DNA of 64,000 nucleotides from Scolanthus callimorphus (GCA_033964015.1 CM066922.1:26840961-26904960), one strand, 5' to 3'; shown: positions 1 to 11,966, numbered from the stretch's first letter. The notes: generated by a model not told the origin, from the sequence alone. A program made the numbers and translations.

Positions 1-55
1 CGTACTTATGGGCTCCTGATTCTGTGTGATGTTGATATAGATATTGTAGATATAC

Positions 56-193
56 CTTTACATTCCTTCGTTAAACCGTCACCGTACTGACCATCTGGAC
101 ACTCCTTGACACAGTCACCGTTGCTGAGAAATCCTGAACGACACGTGCCGCACGAGTTCGGCACGTGGCACGTCGAACATGAGCGGTGGAAGT
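56..193 (-). CDS. Internal exon encoding a furin-like cysteine-rich repeat
   Basis: Read on the minus strand, an acceptor (ccctag) precedes base 193 and a donor (AAAG|GTATAT) follows base 56. The 138-bp exon is open and symmetrical (phase 1 to phase 1), as usual for shuffled extracellular modules. It encodes about 46 residues with eight cysteines in the pattern CxxC..CGTC..G..CVKECPDGQYG..C, which fits furin-like (FU) repeats of proprotein convertases, FRAS1-type proteins and receptor cysteine-rich regions. The module would be extracellular and disulfide-bonded. Flanking exons lie outside the window or were not found, so the protein is not identified. An EGF-like or TNFR-like module is a less likely alternative. 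Confidence 0.6.
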
Positions 194-332
194 CTAGGGT
201 ATAAAATAAGATTGGACTTAATAATTGCAATATTACACACGCCCTGATTGGTCGAGAACTTTTACAGTCGGCCAAACTATGTGACAAAACCTATATAATT
301 TGCAAAGACCGCCATTAGAGAAATCTAGCGAG

Positions 333-1442
333 GCTTGCACTATTTCGAGATACAAGATACGAAGATACAGAGATACAGAGATACAGAGATACAGAGATAC
401 AGAGATACAGAGATACAGAGATACAGAGATACAGAGATACAGAGATACAGAGATACAGAGATACAGAGATACAGAGATACAAGGATATCGGGTTACCAAA
501 AAATCGAAGATACAGAGATACAAGGATGTCGGGTTACCAACAAATCGTGAACTCACAAACGCCGGATGCGACTCAAAGCACGAAGCATACCCTCAAAGCA
601 CGTAGCATGTTCGACATGTTCCGGGATTTTATATCATTGTACTATCTGAAATTTATGTTGCTAGGTCAATGAATGACTGCCATCAATTGTCATACAGAGC
701 AAGACGATATTGTCGTGGAGGGATTTTGAAACTTGAATGTACATAAACCAACCGATATAAAGTGTGAAACAGAACGCGCCTTTTCGGCTCACTTTTTCCT
801 TTGAGTATTATAATAGGTCATGGTCAGGTCATGTTCTGGGAGCCTGGGCATGGGGGATGCCAATTTTGCGACGCCTTCCGGCAATTCAACGTTGGCGGAA
901 GTGGTACAGCTAGACTGCTTGCAGCCCCTTCTTTGGCGAACGTCCGTAAATCGAGAATAAAGTCCTAGTCCTACATTGTAGTTTGTTTGCGCGCCCGTAT
1001 TTCAAGCTCACGAGAGAGTCTAGGTGTCGGATAACAAGCAGCGCCACGGGGGAGAAAATGACCTCAGCACAACCAGTCATCGAAAAAAGTACCTCGAGCG
1101 ATGATTATGAGGTTGGTTTATGTACATTCAAGCGGCGAGCGTCAAAATCCCTCCACGACAATATCGTCTTGCTCTGTATGACAATTGATGGCAGTCATTC
1201 ATTGACCTAGCAACATAAGTTCAGATAGTACAATGATATAAAATCCCGGAACATGTCGAACATGCTTCGTGCTTTGAGGGTATGCTTTGAGTCGCATCCG
1301 GCGTTTGTGAGTTCACGATTTGTTGGTAACCTGATATCCTTGTATCTCTGCATCTCCGATTTTTGGTAACCCGATATCCTTGTATCTCTGTATCTCTGTA
1401 TCTCTGTATCTTCGTATCTTGTATCTCGAAATAGTGCAAGCC
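333..1442. mobile_element. Foldback transposon with 11-bp target duplication (Mutator-like?)
   Basis: The ends are inverted copies (GGCTTGCACTATTTCGAGAT at 333; the reverse complement ends at 1442), and the arms match for about 340-430 bp around a 350-bp centre. The 11-bp sequence AATCTAGCGAG occurs directly outside both ends (322-332 and 1443-1453). Long inverted ends with a 9-11-bp duplication are typical of Mutator-like elements. No transposase is present. The left arm holds about 15 copies of GATACAGA and the right arm about four, so that stretch has expanded on one side only. Confidence 0.8.
362..480. repeat. GATACAGA octanucleotide array
   Basis: Perfect 8-bp tandem repeat inside the left arm of the foldback element. 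All three frames on both strands stay mostly open through it, which produces spurious ORFs rich in RYRDTEIQ. Confidence 0.95.
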
Positions 1443-1453
1443 AATCTAGCGAG

Positions 1454-1883
1454 GGAGTATTGACTCTAAGTGCATGAAATCCGATACTGCCAATTCAGAC
1501 CAGCAGACCGTGGACTAGAGAAGCACGACCAGCAGGGAACTTTGGATTATTTTTTTAGCGCCTTCAAAACTTTTATTGAGCAGACTGAAATGGAGAAAAA
1601 TCGATTGTCCAACGCTTTTTACCTGCATTTATTATATGGAAACTATAGTACACGCGCTCTGATTGGCTAACAAGCGGGCGTAACTCCCCGTTATGCCTTC
1701 TCGCAATTCACAACTGACAAAAAAAAAACATATTGAAAACAAAAAATAAGATTTTCAGCGAAATTCACAACAGGAGAAAATGAAAACTAGAGGGAGCCAA
1801 AAAGCAGCAAAAGTTAAAACCTACATGTAAAGTCAAAAATGCAAGAAACTGCAATATAACGCGCGCTCGGATTGTTCGAAAAG
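1454..1883. other. No recognised feature
   Basis: Open ORFs are short and uninformative. Near 1650 and 1860 are short fragments related to a dispersed motif (acgcgcgctctgattggc) also seen near 236. Confidence 0.5.
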
Positions 1884-3137
1884 TAAGGCCTACGGCAAAC
1901 GTCGAACTTCAGTCGCGCCGCACCAAGAAACATTGATTCGACAAAAGATCGACTGGCGGCGGCAAACGTCGAACCTGAGTCGAACTTTTCCTCCGATTCT
2001 AATTAAATCACACGGACTGATAACGTGTTGAATTTGTTACGCGCCATTACCTCAACCAGCTTCAATGTTGCATTTTAATGAGACCGTTTCAGTCGGTATT
2101 TACTGAATAAAATGACCTCTTCTGCGCCTAAAGCAATTTGAAACTTTAGCAATATCCTAAAAAGGTTCAGATTGTAGTCAGCTGTCTCCTTTTTATAACC
2201 TTGCGAAGTTTCAAGTACAAATTATCTGATCTGCATTACAGTCCATGAATTCAAGACGGTCTTTCATCTAATATTATGTGTATCGGTTCCATTCGAAAAA
2301 TAATTTAAAACTCTCAAATAAAAAGGCACTTTTATGGAGTAAAGTTTGAAATAATTTCCAGTTCATGTGGCGCCATTATGTATTTGCGAGTCGTATCATC
2401 GGGCACAATCCTATTGTTCTAACCGACATGAAGCAAATCTCATGACTTGGCTATGCGTGAGTGAGCTCGTCGATCTGCTCTGGACACGATTAATATTTCA
2501 AAAGATTGACTTCGAGCTCTTTTATTTCCCATAACAAAAGCTCGTCACCTAAGCAAAAGGTTGAATATTCTTGGCTTTTCTTTTTGTTTTGGATTCTTTT
2601 GTTAGACTCGCCTCGAGGGAAATGCGACTCATTGCTATTCGGATTCGAACCAAAATGTACCATTTTTAAAGTGCTTCTAAATTTTATAAAATCGAGGCAC
2701 TTTTTGAACCGAGGTCAGTAGTTTTGTTCTTTTTCTTTGTATATTTGGCTAATTAGCTTTTGAAATTTTAGCGCTCATATTTACGAAGTCCCGGATGGAT
2801 GTCGCAGCATTGTTCCCGATGGACACCGACTTTTGCGATGAGGGGGAGGAATCGATTTTCAAGTTTTGACACAACAAAGTGCAATTTGCATTCATTATTT
2901 GCTAATTCGCATACATTACAAGTAGGTTTGGCGCGACTCTAGAACGCCGTTTGCCGCCACGCCGTACTAGAGTCGTGATCCTCGGCACGGCTCGTTGATC
3001 CAGAATTCTGGGTCGACCCAATCAATTAGGTAGATCTCGTGCGCGGCAAACGCCGTGCTACACATGCACTTCAGCCGAACTTTCTTAGGTTCGACTCGAA
3101 AAGAGCGACTGAAGTTCGGCGTTTGCCGCAGGCCTAA
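1884..3137. mobile_element. Element bounded by inverted AGGCCTNCGGCAAACG ends
   Basis: The left end (1884-1918) reads aaggcctacggcaaacgtcg and the right end (3103-3137) is its near reverse complement, with about 30 matching bases. A TA dinucleotide flanks both ends. The CGGCAAACG word recurs in further copies near 1957, 2950 and 3045, so subterminal repeats are present. No transposase is seen. It could instead be two solo ends of the same family. Confidence 0.5.
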
Positions 3138-3214
3138 CATGGCTTTGATCTGAAGTTTTCTTTTTCACAGTCGGCCAAACTATGTGACAATTTAATAGAT
3201 AATCACTGAGGCAT

Positions 3215-3266
3215 ACAGCATTCGTTGAAATATTGCTGTGCCCAGCAATATTTCAACGAATGCTGT
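3215..3266. repeat. Perfect 24-bp inverted repeat with 4-nt loop
   Basis: Bases 3215-3238 are the exact reverse complement of 3243-3266, separated by TGCC. The size suits a small RNA hairpin or the remnant of a snap-back insertion; nothing in the flanks decides which. Confidence 0.85.
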
Positions 3267-5268
3267 GAGCCGAATCTTTTATAATAACTAATCTTATTAA
3301 AATGCATTGTTTTCTCTCTACCATAATATTGGCAAAAAGTTGAAAATAGATTGCTAATCAGGGTTTGGTTTTGATTATTGCCAGATTTTCAAAAACAATC
3401 ACAATAATTAATAAAGTTGTAAATTTCACAGCTTTTTATTGGCTGCAGAATTAATAGAATAATCATAGGGAATCAGTATTGTTGATGAAGTTGACAGGTT
3501 TGACAGTGTTTGCTGTTTGCCAATTGTCAGATAAGGGATAATTGCGTTGAATGAGATAGGCAGAACGAATAGAATGCTTTTGAACGTTTATTGTGCAATT
3601 TGAATCAATTGTAAAATAAATAAAGAAGGCTGTAGATTGTCAACTTTTCATTGGCTCTCTATTGTTTCAAAACAATTTGCCTGGGCTAGAATTAATTCGT
3701 TGCTCAAAATTTGTTGCATTGACCGGCCGCAAAATGCAGAGCGATTCGGATGATGAAGGAATTTTCCTGACGCAGTCCTCTTTCAGCGGAGAAACGCTAC
3801 GTAATGCAGAGGCTATATAGTAGATACGGTAGGTTGTTTTGCTTGCCAATCTTGTATTTTCGAACGTAAATGATTCACGACTGCACGGATTAGAAATAAT
3901 ACCTCTATTTCAGTGTTCAAATGTGCGGCTTTAAATTTTGACTAGACTTTCAATCATTCAAGTTGTACACTTTCACGAAACTTAGAATGACAAGCTTTCC
4001 ATAACAAATAGGTTCTCCAATCTTTCAATTTTTAAAAGAGATTTTTTTAAATATTAAACCTCTGGCTGTCGCAGTTTTGCCGGCCGCTTTCCTGACAACA
4101 AAGTCAAAAATGGTTCAAATCCCATCCTCTTGATGACAGATCAAAATAGCCTATAATGTTCTTTATCTAACAGCTGAATGTTTTTTCTAAAAACCTGGGA
4201 CATTATGTTGGTTACTCCGGACAATTTAAATGTGTTTTTGACGTACAGATCTAGTGCTTATTTTTCTATTCACGATGGACACAAATTTAGCGAGCGAGAG
4301 TCCAATAATTGTCCTTTTCCACCAGATTCCGCGCACCCATCTCACACTTGGAGAGTGTCGCAAGTTTGAAGAAGGATGGGTTTCCGATGCCAAAATGAGA
4401 AAGTGGAGGTGGAGTCTCAGGGTGTTCGAAGAATGCCGTGTCTCGAGGAACAAGGCGGAAGTGATGGCCCCATCTAGTAGCGAGCCACAAAAGAGCTCAA
4501 AACAAGAAAAAAAAAACTTTATTCTTGAATGCGTCATCAGTGTTATTATATTTCTTTCGCGAAAAATGATAACTGATCTTATTTACATTCTATAAGTTCT
4601 TTTTCTGTTTTATGTTGACGAGAACCAAAATCTAAGTGTCTTAGCAAGATCGGTCCTTTTTTGCCAGTAGATAAATTATTAGGGGTAATCTCTTTTACTC
4701 GCAAAATAGACACACTGCAATTAAAATAATGCTAAAACTGGTGTAAAATGAGACTACTACAACCGGATAAGTATAGACAAATTACAGTCCGACTTTTTTG
4801 CAGAGCTAAAAAGGAAAAGATGCATTTATCTGTTCTTGGGCTCGCGCAGACCGTGAAAATTAAGGTGCAAATAGCCTCAAAATATCCTGTTTTCCTTTCA
4901 ACCTAACATAAAATGGGGTGCTGAAAGTCGAAAAAAACTAAGGAATTTCAGGTGAATACTTAAACTAGGTGCTAGTAGCACTTTTAAAGGCTAAACGCGA
5001 GTTATATTACAAAACGTTGAAAACCGTGCTCGGTCTTTGTTCTTTTATGTTATGGTTTCAATCCCAGCCCTTTGCATTGGCTTCAGATTCACAATCTGTC
5101 AGTTCACCATCTACATATGCCTGTACAGTAGAGAACACATGATTTGGGACTTATCAACGAGCCTAAACAGTGCGCTTGTATTCTACTTATTTTGTTCAAG
5201 ATACTTTTAGAGAGCTATTTCATCTCTGTCGTCTGGCTCTATCTTGTCCAACTATTTGGCCGATGTCT
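3267..5268. other. No supported gene
   Basis: A plus ORF at 4254-4595 (113 residues) and its shadows show no domain, splice context or neighbour support. A short copy of the word acagtcggccaaactatg (also at 266) lies just upstream, near 3169. Confidence 0.4.
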
Positions 5269-5405
5269 CTAGATGCATTTAAATTCCTCCTCAAACTTAC
5301 AAGCTAAATCTTTGTACTGCATCTTAAGATCATTAACTGCATCCAGAATATTTGTCAGAACTTGGTAGTTGGCCGCTGCGCCACTGTCACGGAACACACT
5401 CATCT
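5269..5405 (-). CDS. Last coding exon of an unidentified gene
   Basis: On the minus strand a strong acceptor (gatttttttctcgtttcag) precedes base 5405, and the frame runs to TAG at 5271-5269. The exon begins in phase 1 (two bases finish a codon) and adds about 45 residues: MSVFRDSGAAANYQVL, then NILDAVNDLKMQYKDL, ending FEEEFKCI. The tail is charged with heptad-like hydrophobic spacing, so a short coiled coil is likely. I do not recognise the family. No AATAAA was found close to the stop. Upstream exons would lie to the right; 5750-5901 is a candidate but its phase does not fit directly. Confidence 0.55.
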
Positions 5406-5749
5406 CTGAAACGAGAAAAAAATCAAAGGCACTGAGAACTCGGAGAAATCTAGGATACCGTTTATCCAAGTTTGGTCGTCTGGTGATGTTCCCTTCTCAA
5501 GATATCAAGTTTTTAGTTGTGATTACATCATCAATGACGTTATACCACGTGACCTTGGTGTTGCACCTCCTATGCTCGAATATAACTTTACCCAAGTTTG
5601 GTCACTAATAAGAACTTTATTAACCTCATATCCCCAATACAGGTGTCTCGAGGGAGAAAAGAGAGAATTACAATATGATTCACTTGTCTTTAAACCAACT
5701 GAGTACTCACTTAATATAGTTGCTATTTACATATTTCGAAATCCGGCAC

Positions 5750-5901
5750 CTAAATGGTGGCCAAAATTCGCCAAATCTCTTTCTAAACGCCGTTGCGAGT
5801 TCTATCTGCTTCCATTCCACTTGCAAACTATCCTCAAACCTAAAACCGAACTTAGGATTATCGAATCCTATACAAATGGTTGTCTCCCAATGACTTGCAC
5901 A
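5750..5901 (-). CDS. Possible internal exon, unidentified
   Basis: Minus-strand open stretch between an acceptor (atgttttgctacag) and a weak donor (CATTTAG|GTGCC). It reads like protein, with segments GFDNPKFGFRFEDSL, VEWKQIELATAFRK and FGEFWPPF. The donor is poor, and the exit phase (2) does not match the entry phase of the last exon at 5269-5405. It may be an unrelated transposon ORF. Confidence 0.25.
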
Positions 5902-6210
5902 CTGTAGCAAAACATGATTGGTCTCAAAAGGCCCGACGTATAAGCAAACAGTCCGATTGGACAGTGCTGTGCGTTGCTTGAAGATTGAGTTGAATAATTA
6001 AGTAGTTAGTGAGTGTTCGTGACAAGAAGAACGCGACCAAACCAAAAGGAAAATCCACATAAACAAGATTTATAATCGCGTTGTTAAAACAATGACCTCG
6101 CGTCTAAATCGCCGACAAAATTGTAAGCAGGGTCGACAGCCACAAGGCCATGAACGATCTTATATAACAGTGTTAACCGACTGTCGGCCCTTCTGCTGTA
6201 GCGATTTCCA

Positions 6211-6411
6211 CCCCCGGGGGGGGGGGGGGGGGGGGGGGGGGTTCTTCACATGTCGACCTAATAGGGGTGCTCGTCGTATTTTTAGGGGTCAAAATCGACT
6301 CTCAGGTATTTTTTAGGGGGTATCGGAGAAAAATTGTGGCTTTCACTAATAAATGGTATTTTTTAGGGGTACGCAAATGAATGAAAGGGTCTCAAACCAA
6401 GGAAAACGTTT

Positions 6412-6443
<32 letters not shown>

Positions 6444-6540
6444 TATTTTTAGCTCTAAAATAAACTTCTTTTGAGATGAGAAACAATAAACAATAACAAA
6501 AAGGTTTATTGTTGGTATTTTTAGGGGTCATTTCGTTTTA
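6211..6540. mobile_element. Poly-G MITE, GTGCTCGTCG family
   Basis: A CCCCC/GGGGG junction with a long G run is followed by ggggtgctcgtcgtatttt and repeated TTTTAGGGG words. The same ends recur at 44968-45343, 57840-57945 and 62640-62768. A TTTC microsatellite lies at 6410-6445. Confidence 0.6.
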
Positions 6541-6737
6541 TATTCTTCTCCGCAATTTCTAACTGCCTCTGAAGCTGCGGCAACTCCGACTTTGTGACTT
6601 GGGTTCTGTCTGTGGTGTCGACTTAAGTTGCTTTTTTGAGTATATTTTCCAGAGCAAACAACACAAACGTAAGGTGTAGTTAGATCTTGCGCGAAAGACG
6701 ACATCTTATCGTCGTCCCGACGACAGGAACAACCCAC
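6528..6737 (-). CDS. Single C2H2 zinc-finger ORF, possibly a first exon
   Basis: 69-residue minus-strand ORF with methionine at 6737. It contains VCVVCSGKYTQKSNLSRHH followed by RQNPSH, that is C-x2-C, 12 residues, then a histidine pair with widened spacing. This is a C2H2-type finger, expected to bind DNA or RNA. The C-terminus runs to the edge of the neighbouring MITE, so the stop may be supplied by the insertion. No splice partner was identified. Confidence 0.4.
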   Translation of the reverse strand: MGCSCRRDDDKMSSFAQDLTTPYVCVVCSGKYTQKSNLSRHHRQNPSHKVGVAAASEAVRNCGEEYKTK

Positions 6738-6984
6738 AACTCGAGACTACATGGTGCCTGGAAGACTAAAAACGCTCTTCTCGTAAAAACTCAAATTAAT
6801 TATAAAAGTTCTTTGTACTACCTAAAAGCTGAGAAAACTAGTGGCTCAAAACAACTACACGAAACTCGCAAAGTTTTTGAAAACGCCGGGTCTATTGTTT
6901 GTTTTCATTCATGTAGACAACCGCTGCACACTATCACGGGCGCAATGATAACAGGTTTTCCACGTGACGTCATAGGGTCAGATC

Positions 6985-7925
6985 AGCTGGATAGAGTTGA
7001 TTTTTGAACGTCACGTGCATTATGGATCACTTTGATACGTCGTTGATGACGTAAGGGCACCTGACTTTGGTGTAGGGTTCCTCTTATGGTCTTTGAAAGT
7101 TTGTCCAAGTTTGGCTTCTATAGAAGCTACCCTTCTTGAGATACGATTTTTTCTTTATTTCTCTTCTATTAAACCTATAGCGTACGCCGTCCGTCCGTCG
7201 TCCGTCCGTGTACACATGGGATCCCTGTGGTATACATAGAAAACATCGTTTCTCCTCAAGGGAAAATGCTAAGGAAACCATACTTGGGATATTTTGCCTA
7301 TGCTACAAGGGGGGTGCAACGGCATGGTCACGTGGTATGACGTCATCAAACGAGAAAATGCATATATATTGGAAAGGGGTGGACCTCAGATAACCAAACT
7401 TGGGTGAAGTTGTCTTAGTGGCAAGGGGGGTGCAACGCCATGGTCACTTTGTATGACGTAATCGATGACGTCATCAAACGAGAAAAGGTTTATATCTTGG
7501 GAAGGGGAGGACCTCAGACAACCAAACTTGGTTGAAGTTGTCTAAGTGGCAGGAGGATGCAAAGGCATGGTCACTTAGGTATGACGTCATCGATGACGTC
7601 ATCAAACCAAAAGCGTTTATAGCTTGGGAAGGGGTGGACCTAAAGCAACCAAACTTTGGTGAAGTTGTCTAAGTGGCAAGAGGGGTGCAACGGCGTGGTC
7701 ACGTGGCATGACGTCATCGATTATGTCATCAAACGAGAAACATTTAATATCTTTGGAAAGGATGAACCTCAGTTGGGTGTAATTTTCAAAGTGGCAAGGG
7801 GGGTGCAATTGCCGCTTGGTAATGTGGTTTGACAGAGTAAGCCTATTAATGTACAATGGCAACCTTTGTGTCTCATATGTAACCGGAAGCTCCGCTTTTA
7901 GCCAGTGGCTAAATCTATATATTAT
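6985..7925 (-). mobile_element. H-family element, minus orientation, lacks the 3' stem-loop
   Basis: The 5' end is at the right: 7899-7911 carries the hairpin TAGCCAgTGGCTA followed (on minus) by aaagcggagcttccggttac. Next come four to five tandem units of about 116-128 bp (7314, 7430, 7558, 7685, 7803) with TGACGTCA palindromes, a GGAC/GTCC microsatellite (7184-7210), and the family's 3' section around 6995-7090. The GC-rich terminal stem-loop seen in other copies is missing. Confidence 0.65.
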
Positions 7926-8289
7926 GTTCGTTAGGACGAAGTGAATAAGAATGTAATCATGGTAAAGGTTCTGACACGGCAGGACACCCCACGTTTAGCC
8001 CGAGTCTTTTGTTGCCAGCGAAACGCGCCCATACGAAGCGTCAGAGAACATTGATAACTCCCCAAGAAGTTTATATTTCTTATTAGTCAAATCACAGTAG
8101 TGGTCTATTATCAATGCTGCATTCTGATTGCTTGAGCTGCTAGTAGGCTATAAGTTATAGCCTACTAGTAGCAAAAGTGTCGGATTTGAAAGCCAGAAAA
8201 CGGCAAATGACCAGACCAGAAAAATTGACCTACTAGTGTGATTTGACTAAAACAATTAATAATTGTTAAATATTTCATGGAAATCAGAC
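7926..8289. other. No gene; one perfect hairpin
   Basis: Bases 8140-8153 are the reverse complement of 8155-8168 with a one-base spacer. Nothing else recognised. Confidence 0.6.
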
Positions 8290-8291
8290 AT

Positions 8292-9096
8292 CTCAAGCAT
8301 ATTAAGGCCTGGGATTCGAAATGGGCTTGGGCCTAGCCCCCAAAAAACGGAAAATGTGCCTTAAATTGCTTTCATATATTTAAGGCAGGCTTATTTTTGG
8401 CACAGTGATAAAACTCGACGAGCTTAAAATTTTCGTGCTATAACTTAGTACGGAGTGACGTCACAAGGTATGTCACGTGACAAAACAGTAAATTGCTTTT
8501 CCGGTGATGGAGAAAACATCTAACAATACAACTTTGGTGAAAATGGATAGGCCTCAGCAATAGAAACATCGTACCGTTTTGGCTGCTGAACTATCATTTA
8601 CTGTTAACGAGATAGAAGGGTCGGAATCAGGTCACGTGACCTAATTAGTTTCCATATAGTCTTATCTGTCGTATCTGTCTCATCAGTGGATCGTGAAACA
8701 ATGCAAATTGGAATTATTCTTTTGTTTCACGGTTGACTGATACGACAGAATCGATAGATAACACTAATGGAGCCTAGACTTTAAGGAACAAACTTTTTCC
8801 ACCGGTTAAGACATCACTATATAGAACCCACGAGAGAAATATAATTAGCTATTTACTTTTCAAAAAGGAGTAAAACTCACCATCGGAGAAATTGTTAAAC
8901 TTTGAAAAGTGAAAATGTCACGTGAATGGCCACGTGACCAGTTTATAAACCGAAATTCCAATACTAAAACATTTCACTCGATGAACGTTAGCCATCCCGC
9001 GAATTTCATGCTCCATCATTAATGATTAGAAAAGATAATTGAAATTTTGTAATTTTCTCGATTTTCTGGGCTGACCCTGGCCTTAATACACTTGAG
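8292..9096. mobile_element. L-family MITE, intact copy
   Basis: The ends are CTCAAGCATATTAAGGCC and the reverse complement of CTCAAGTGTATTAAGGCC. AT flanks both ends (8290-8291, 9097-9098). Partial copies at 16340-16616 and about 22650-24861 match its left and right halves. A smaller foldback with TTTCCATATAGTCTTATC ends is nested at about 8646-8775. No coding capacity. Confidence 0.75.
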
Positions 9097-9299
9097 ATCT
9101 GACACACGTTGAGAAAGAGACTCGTAAGGCCATCTTCAGCATGCAAAACAGAAAGTTCTCAATGCCATAACTTCACAGTTTTTTAATTGGATCATACCCA
9201 GTTTCTCTAATCATAATATTTAAGAGTACCAAAAATTGATTGAGCATCATATGTCTCTAACTGATTCTATCGACAATTATTTATAGTAAAAATACACTG

Positions 9300-9576
9300 T
9301 ATAGAGGTTTTCACATGACTGTCGTTTAAGCAAATGAGTAATTCACTATCCAATCAAATGCAAAAGAAATTAGACAACAAACCAATCACAAGCAAGGTTC
9401 ATTCGCAATCTCTCCTTTTTCGCGAGCGACGTAATTACAAGTAATTGTGCAATTATTTTCTCTGCTTGATCTGATGGGCTGAAGGATAAAAGATCATGCT
9501 CTCGTCAACTCAAACCAATCGCAACTACCAAGTAATTTGTAATTACTCACGACAGTCATGTGAAAGCTACTCTAAC
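9300..9576. mobile_element. MITE with TTTCACATGACNGTCG ends
   Basis: Inverted ends (gaggttttcacatgactgtc at the left, gacagtcatgtgaaagctac at the right). It is the same family as 38263-38501. The interior is rich in CCAATCA/ATTGG words. Confidence 0.65.
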
Positions 9577-10766
9577 TATGTTTTACTTGTTTCATGGTAT
9601 GGTCTATCTAAAAGCCACCTCCGGCTGCTGTTGTGTCACTGAAACTGAAAGATGATAACACCGGTAATTCTGATGAGCCTTGAAGGCAGATCTTTTATTT
9701 ACAGTCTTATTTAAACCATACATGGCCATACCATACCATACACCAACCATACATTAGTAGCTGAACATACTGAAGTACCATTGTTTTAGGCACAAAGATG
9801 ATGAGTTCATCAAATCAAGTGTTAATATATTTTTTTTCTTTTTGATCATATAATTGGCTAATTTCATCTTTTTCAATTTCATTTTTTGGCACAACAGATA
9901 TTAAGTAAGGAATGTTATTGTATAAAACATTTGGTAACAGAAGCATAGAAGGAAAGATGAAAAATAAAACTTGAACAGTATTGCCCCCCTCCTCCCCCCC
10001 CCCCCTTAAAAAAGCAGTATATATGCGTATATGTCCTATATCAGGCACAATTGTCTCATGCCTGTATCAAGCACTATCATTAATTATTTTTTCAATAATA
10101 TCTACCCCCCCACTTGCCTACCGATAGAAGACCTCTTTGTGAGTCCCTAGCATGCTCTGGATCCTGATTGGTTACATTTTGGGAACCAAAATTAAACGAA
10201 ATGAGATTCTTCCTCAAATTAGTCTTATTCAAGGTTGTAGAGTGATTTGATAAATATTGGGCAATTCCAGAAAATAAATGTACATGGGGGTAGGCAATTT
10301 GGATTTTTTGTTTTGTTTTGTTTTTAATTAATTGACTTCATTAACAATACATATTTTTCTTCATACATTTCTTGCTAGTACAAAACATGTATAACATACA
10401 GAAAATAAAAACAGATTTGGAAATTCTGGATGGGAGGTGGGTTTTCAATCCCTGAATTCTGCCTGCATCATTTATACAAAGCTGAATTCATTGGTTGTTT
10501 TATTATTCATTCAAACTTTTAATGTTTTTTGTGTCCATTCATAATTAATTTCCCAGCTTTAATTCATTGAGAGAGCAGGCAGGTTGCCGGGTGGTGATCA
10601 ACCAATCAGAAGTTTGAAAATGTGTTGAATAAAGAATATTTATTTATAAATAATAAAAAATAACATACATCATTACACATATATTTAATGTAATCTTTTT
10701 GGTACATTCAAGCCATCTGTATATTTCCATTGATAAAAAGTGATAATAACAAAAAACATTAATATA
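9577..10766. other. No supported gene; partial MITE
   Basis: A C tract lies near 9985-10005. At about 10258-10450 is a degraded relative of the MITE at 32731-32973, sharing tgggcaattccagaaaataa and the word tttggaaattctggatg. Confidence 0.45.
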
Positions 10767-10767
10767 T

Positions 10768-10810
10768 AGATTTAGGCAATGCCTAAAAGCGGAACTCCAA
10801 TCATACACCC
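10768..10810 (+). mobile_element. Isolated H-family 5' terminus
   Basis: The sequence tatagatttaggcaatgcct followed by aaaagcggaactcc matches the H 5' end. The stem here is TAGGCA/TGCCTA (10773-10785), a compensated variant of TAGCCA/TGGCTA. The body is lost or too diverged to see. Confidence 0.6.
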
Positions 10811-11726
10811 CACGTCTTTCTCACAGGGAGCTCACCTTTACAGTTAAATCAAGAAAATTCATGTTACCATTATATGGCAATGATAGTATTAACGCCTGAT
10901 ATGCTAACAAGTCGCAGTTCACGACCGACAAATGATAATCTCCTTGAAATAAAAATGAAAAATAAGATTTTCAGCGAAATTCACAACAAAGAATACTTGA
11001 CATGGTATTTGTCTCATTGTACTTACTAAATCTAACATGTGACAAAGGAAAATCAAGGCTAGAATATCAGAAATGTCCTGTTTATATAAGGCAAAGCAGG
11101 GCCAAAAAGTCAAGCTTACTCAAAAAAAGAAACCTCGAGGGAGCCAACTCGAAAGCAGCAAAACGTAAAAGTTACATGTAAAGTCAGAATTTTCTCATCA
11201 GGAATGCAATAAACTTGGAAGCTAAAAATATAAATAGCATAAGAAGCAATTTCAAGCTTTGTGCTTACCGATAACTGATAGTGAAGTCTCCGTCGTGTTG
11301 AGTTGAATTCATTCTTACTTGGCAAGCTTTTGCACAAAGCCAATTTTCCTAATATATTATTCGGCTAAAACCATTGCAATTTTCTGTTATTGTCAATCCT
11401 GTTTAATCCAGTTCTGGCTCCCTGTTCGTAGATCTCATATGAGTATTCGAAGAACACGTCGTGTTGCAGCTTTGACGAAAGAAACTGTTGTTTTTCTTCA
11501 GAAGAAGTCTTGCTTCGCCGTGGGCCGGGTATTCTGCAGCCTTTGAATCTTTTGCAACTCCCTCATAGTTTCTCCAAAATGACTAAACAACATTATGAAA
11601 TATAGGCGAAGGAATCGAATCCGAAGTATTTTGACAATCATTAGAGAATTCTTTTGAGCAAATTACGCATTGTCTTTTACAGCAGGTGGAGAACAAGTTC
11701 TGCGCATGCGCTAGTAAGCCCACTGG

Positions 11727-11966
11727 TCATTCCACTCGTCGGAGTGGAGCGTTACGTCTCGGTTTGTCCCATCGATTTCTCTGGATTATTTCTGCGTAAA
11801 TGTTGCTGAAGATGCTTAAATTCTTCGACATTATCCTATTGTCATTTAAAAGGCCGGTAGATGCTTTAGGATGCTTCAAATAGCGGCTACATGGTCGAAA
11901 AATACGCTTCTCGTCTTTCTCAGTATGACCAGAGAAGAAGTCCTTCGTAGCAAACATGGCGGCCAT
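11727..11966 (-). CDS. Hypothetical 80-residue ORF
   Basis: Minus frame from a good start context (aacaATGGCCGCCATG) at 11966 to a stop near 11727. The same frame is open back to 12116. The product is basic (FFSGHTEKDEKRIF, WDKPRRNAPLRRVE). No family recognised and no donor site chosen, so it could be a first exon read through or a chance ORF. 10811-11726 upstream holds nothing I can support. Confidence 0.2.
   Translation of the reverse strand: MAAMFATKDFFSGHTEKDEKRIFRPCSRYLKHPKASTGLLNDNRIMSKNLSIFSNIYAEIIQRNRWDKPRRNAPLRRVE

Noticed and set aside
300..605. ORFs rich in RYRDTEIQ
   Set aside because: Translation of the GATACAGA microsatellite inside a foldback arm.
4254..4595. 113-residue plus ORF
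   Set aside because: No domain, no splice signals, strong overlapping antisense ORFs, and no repeats of the frame elsewhere.
6216..6242. Poly-G run as a sequencing gap filler
   Set aside because: Similar runs occur at matching positions in other copies of the same MITE families, so they are probably genuine, although exact lengths are unreliable.
8305..9083. piggyBac-type TTAA duplication for the L element
   Set aside because: The inverted terminal repeat continues past TTAA to CTCAAG, and the nested copy proves a TT duplication at the outer boundary.
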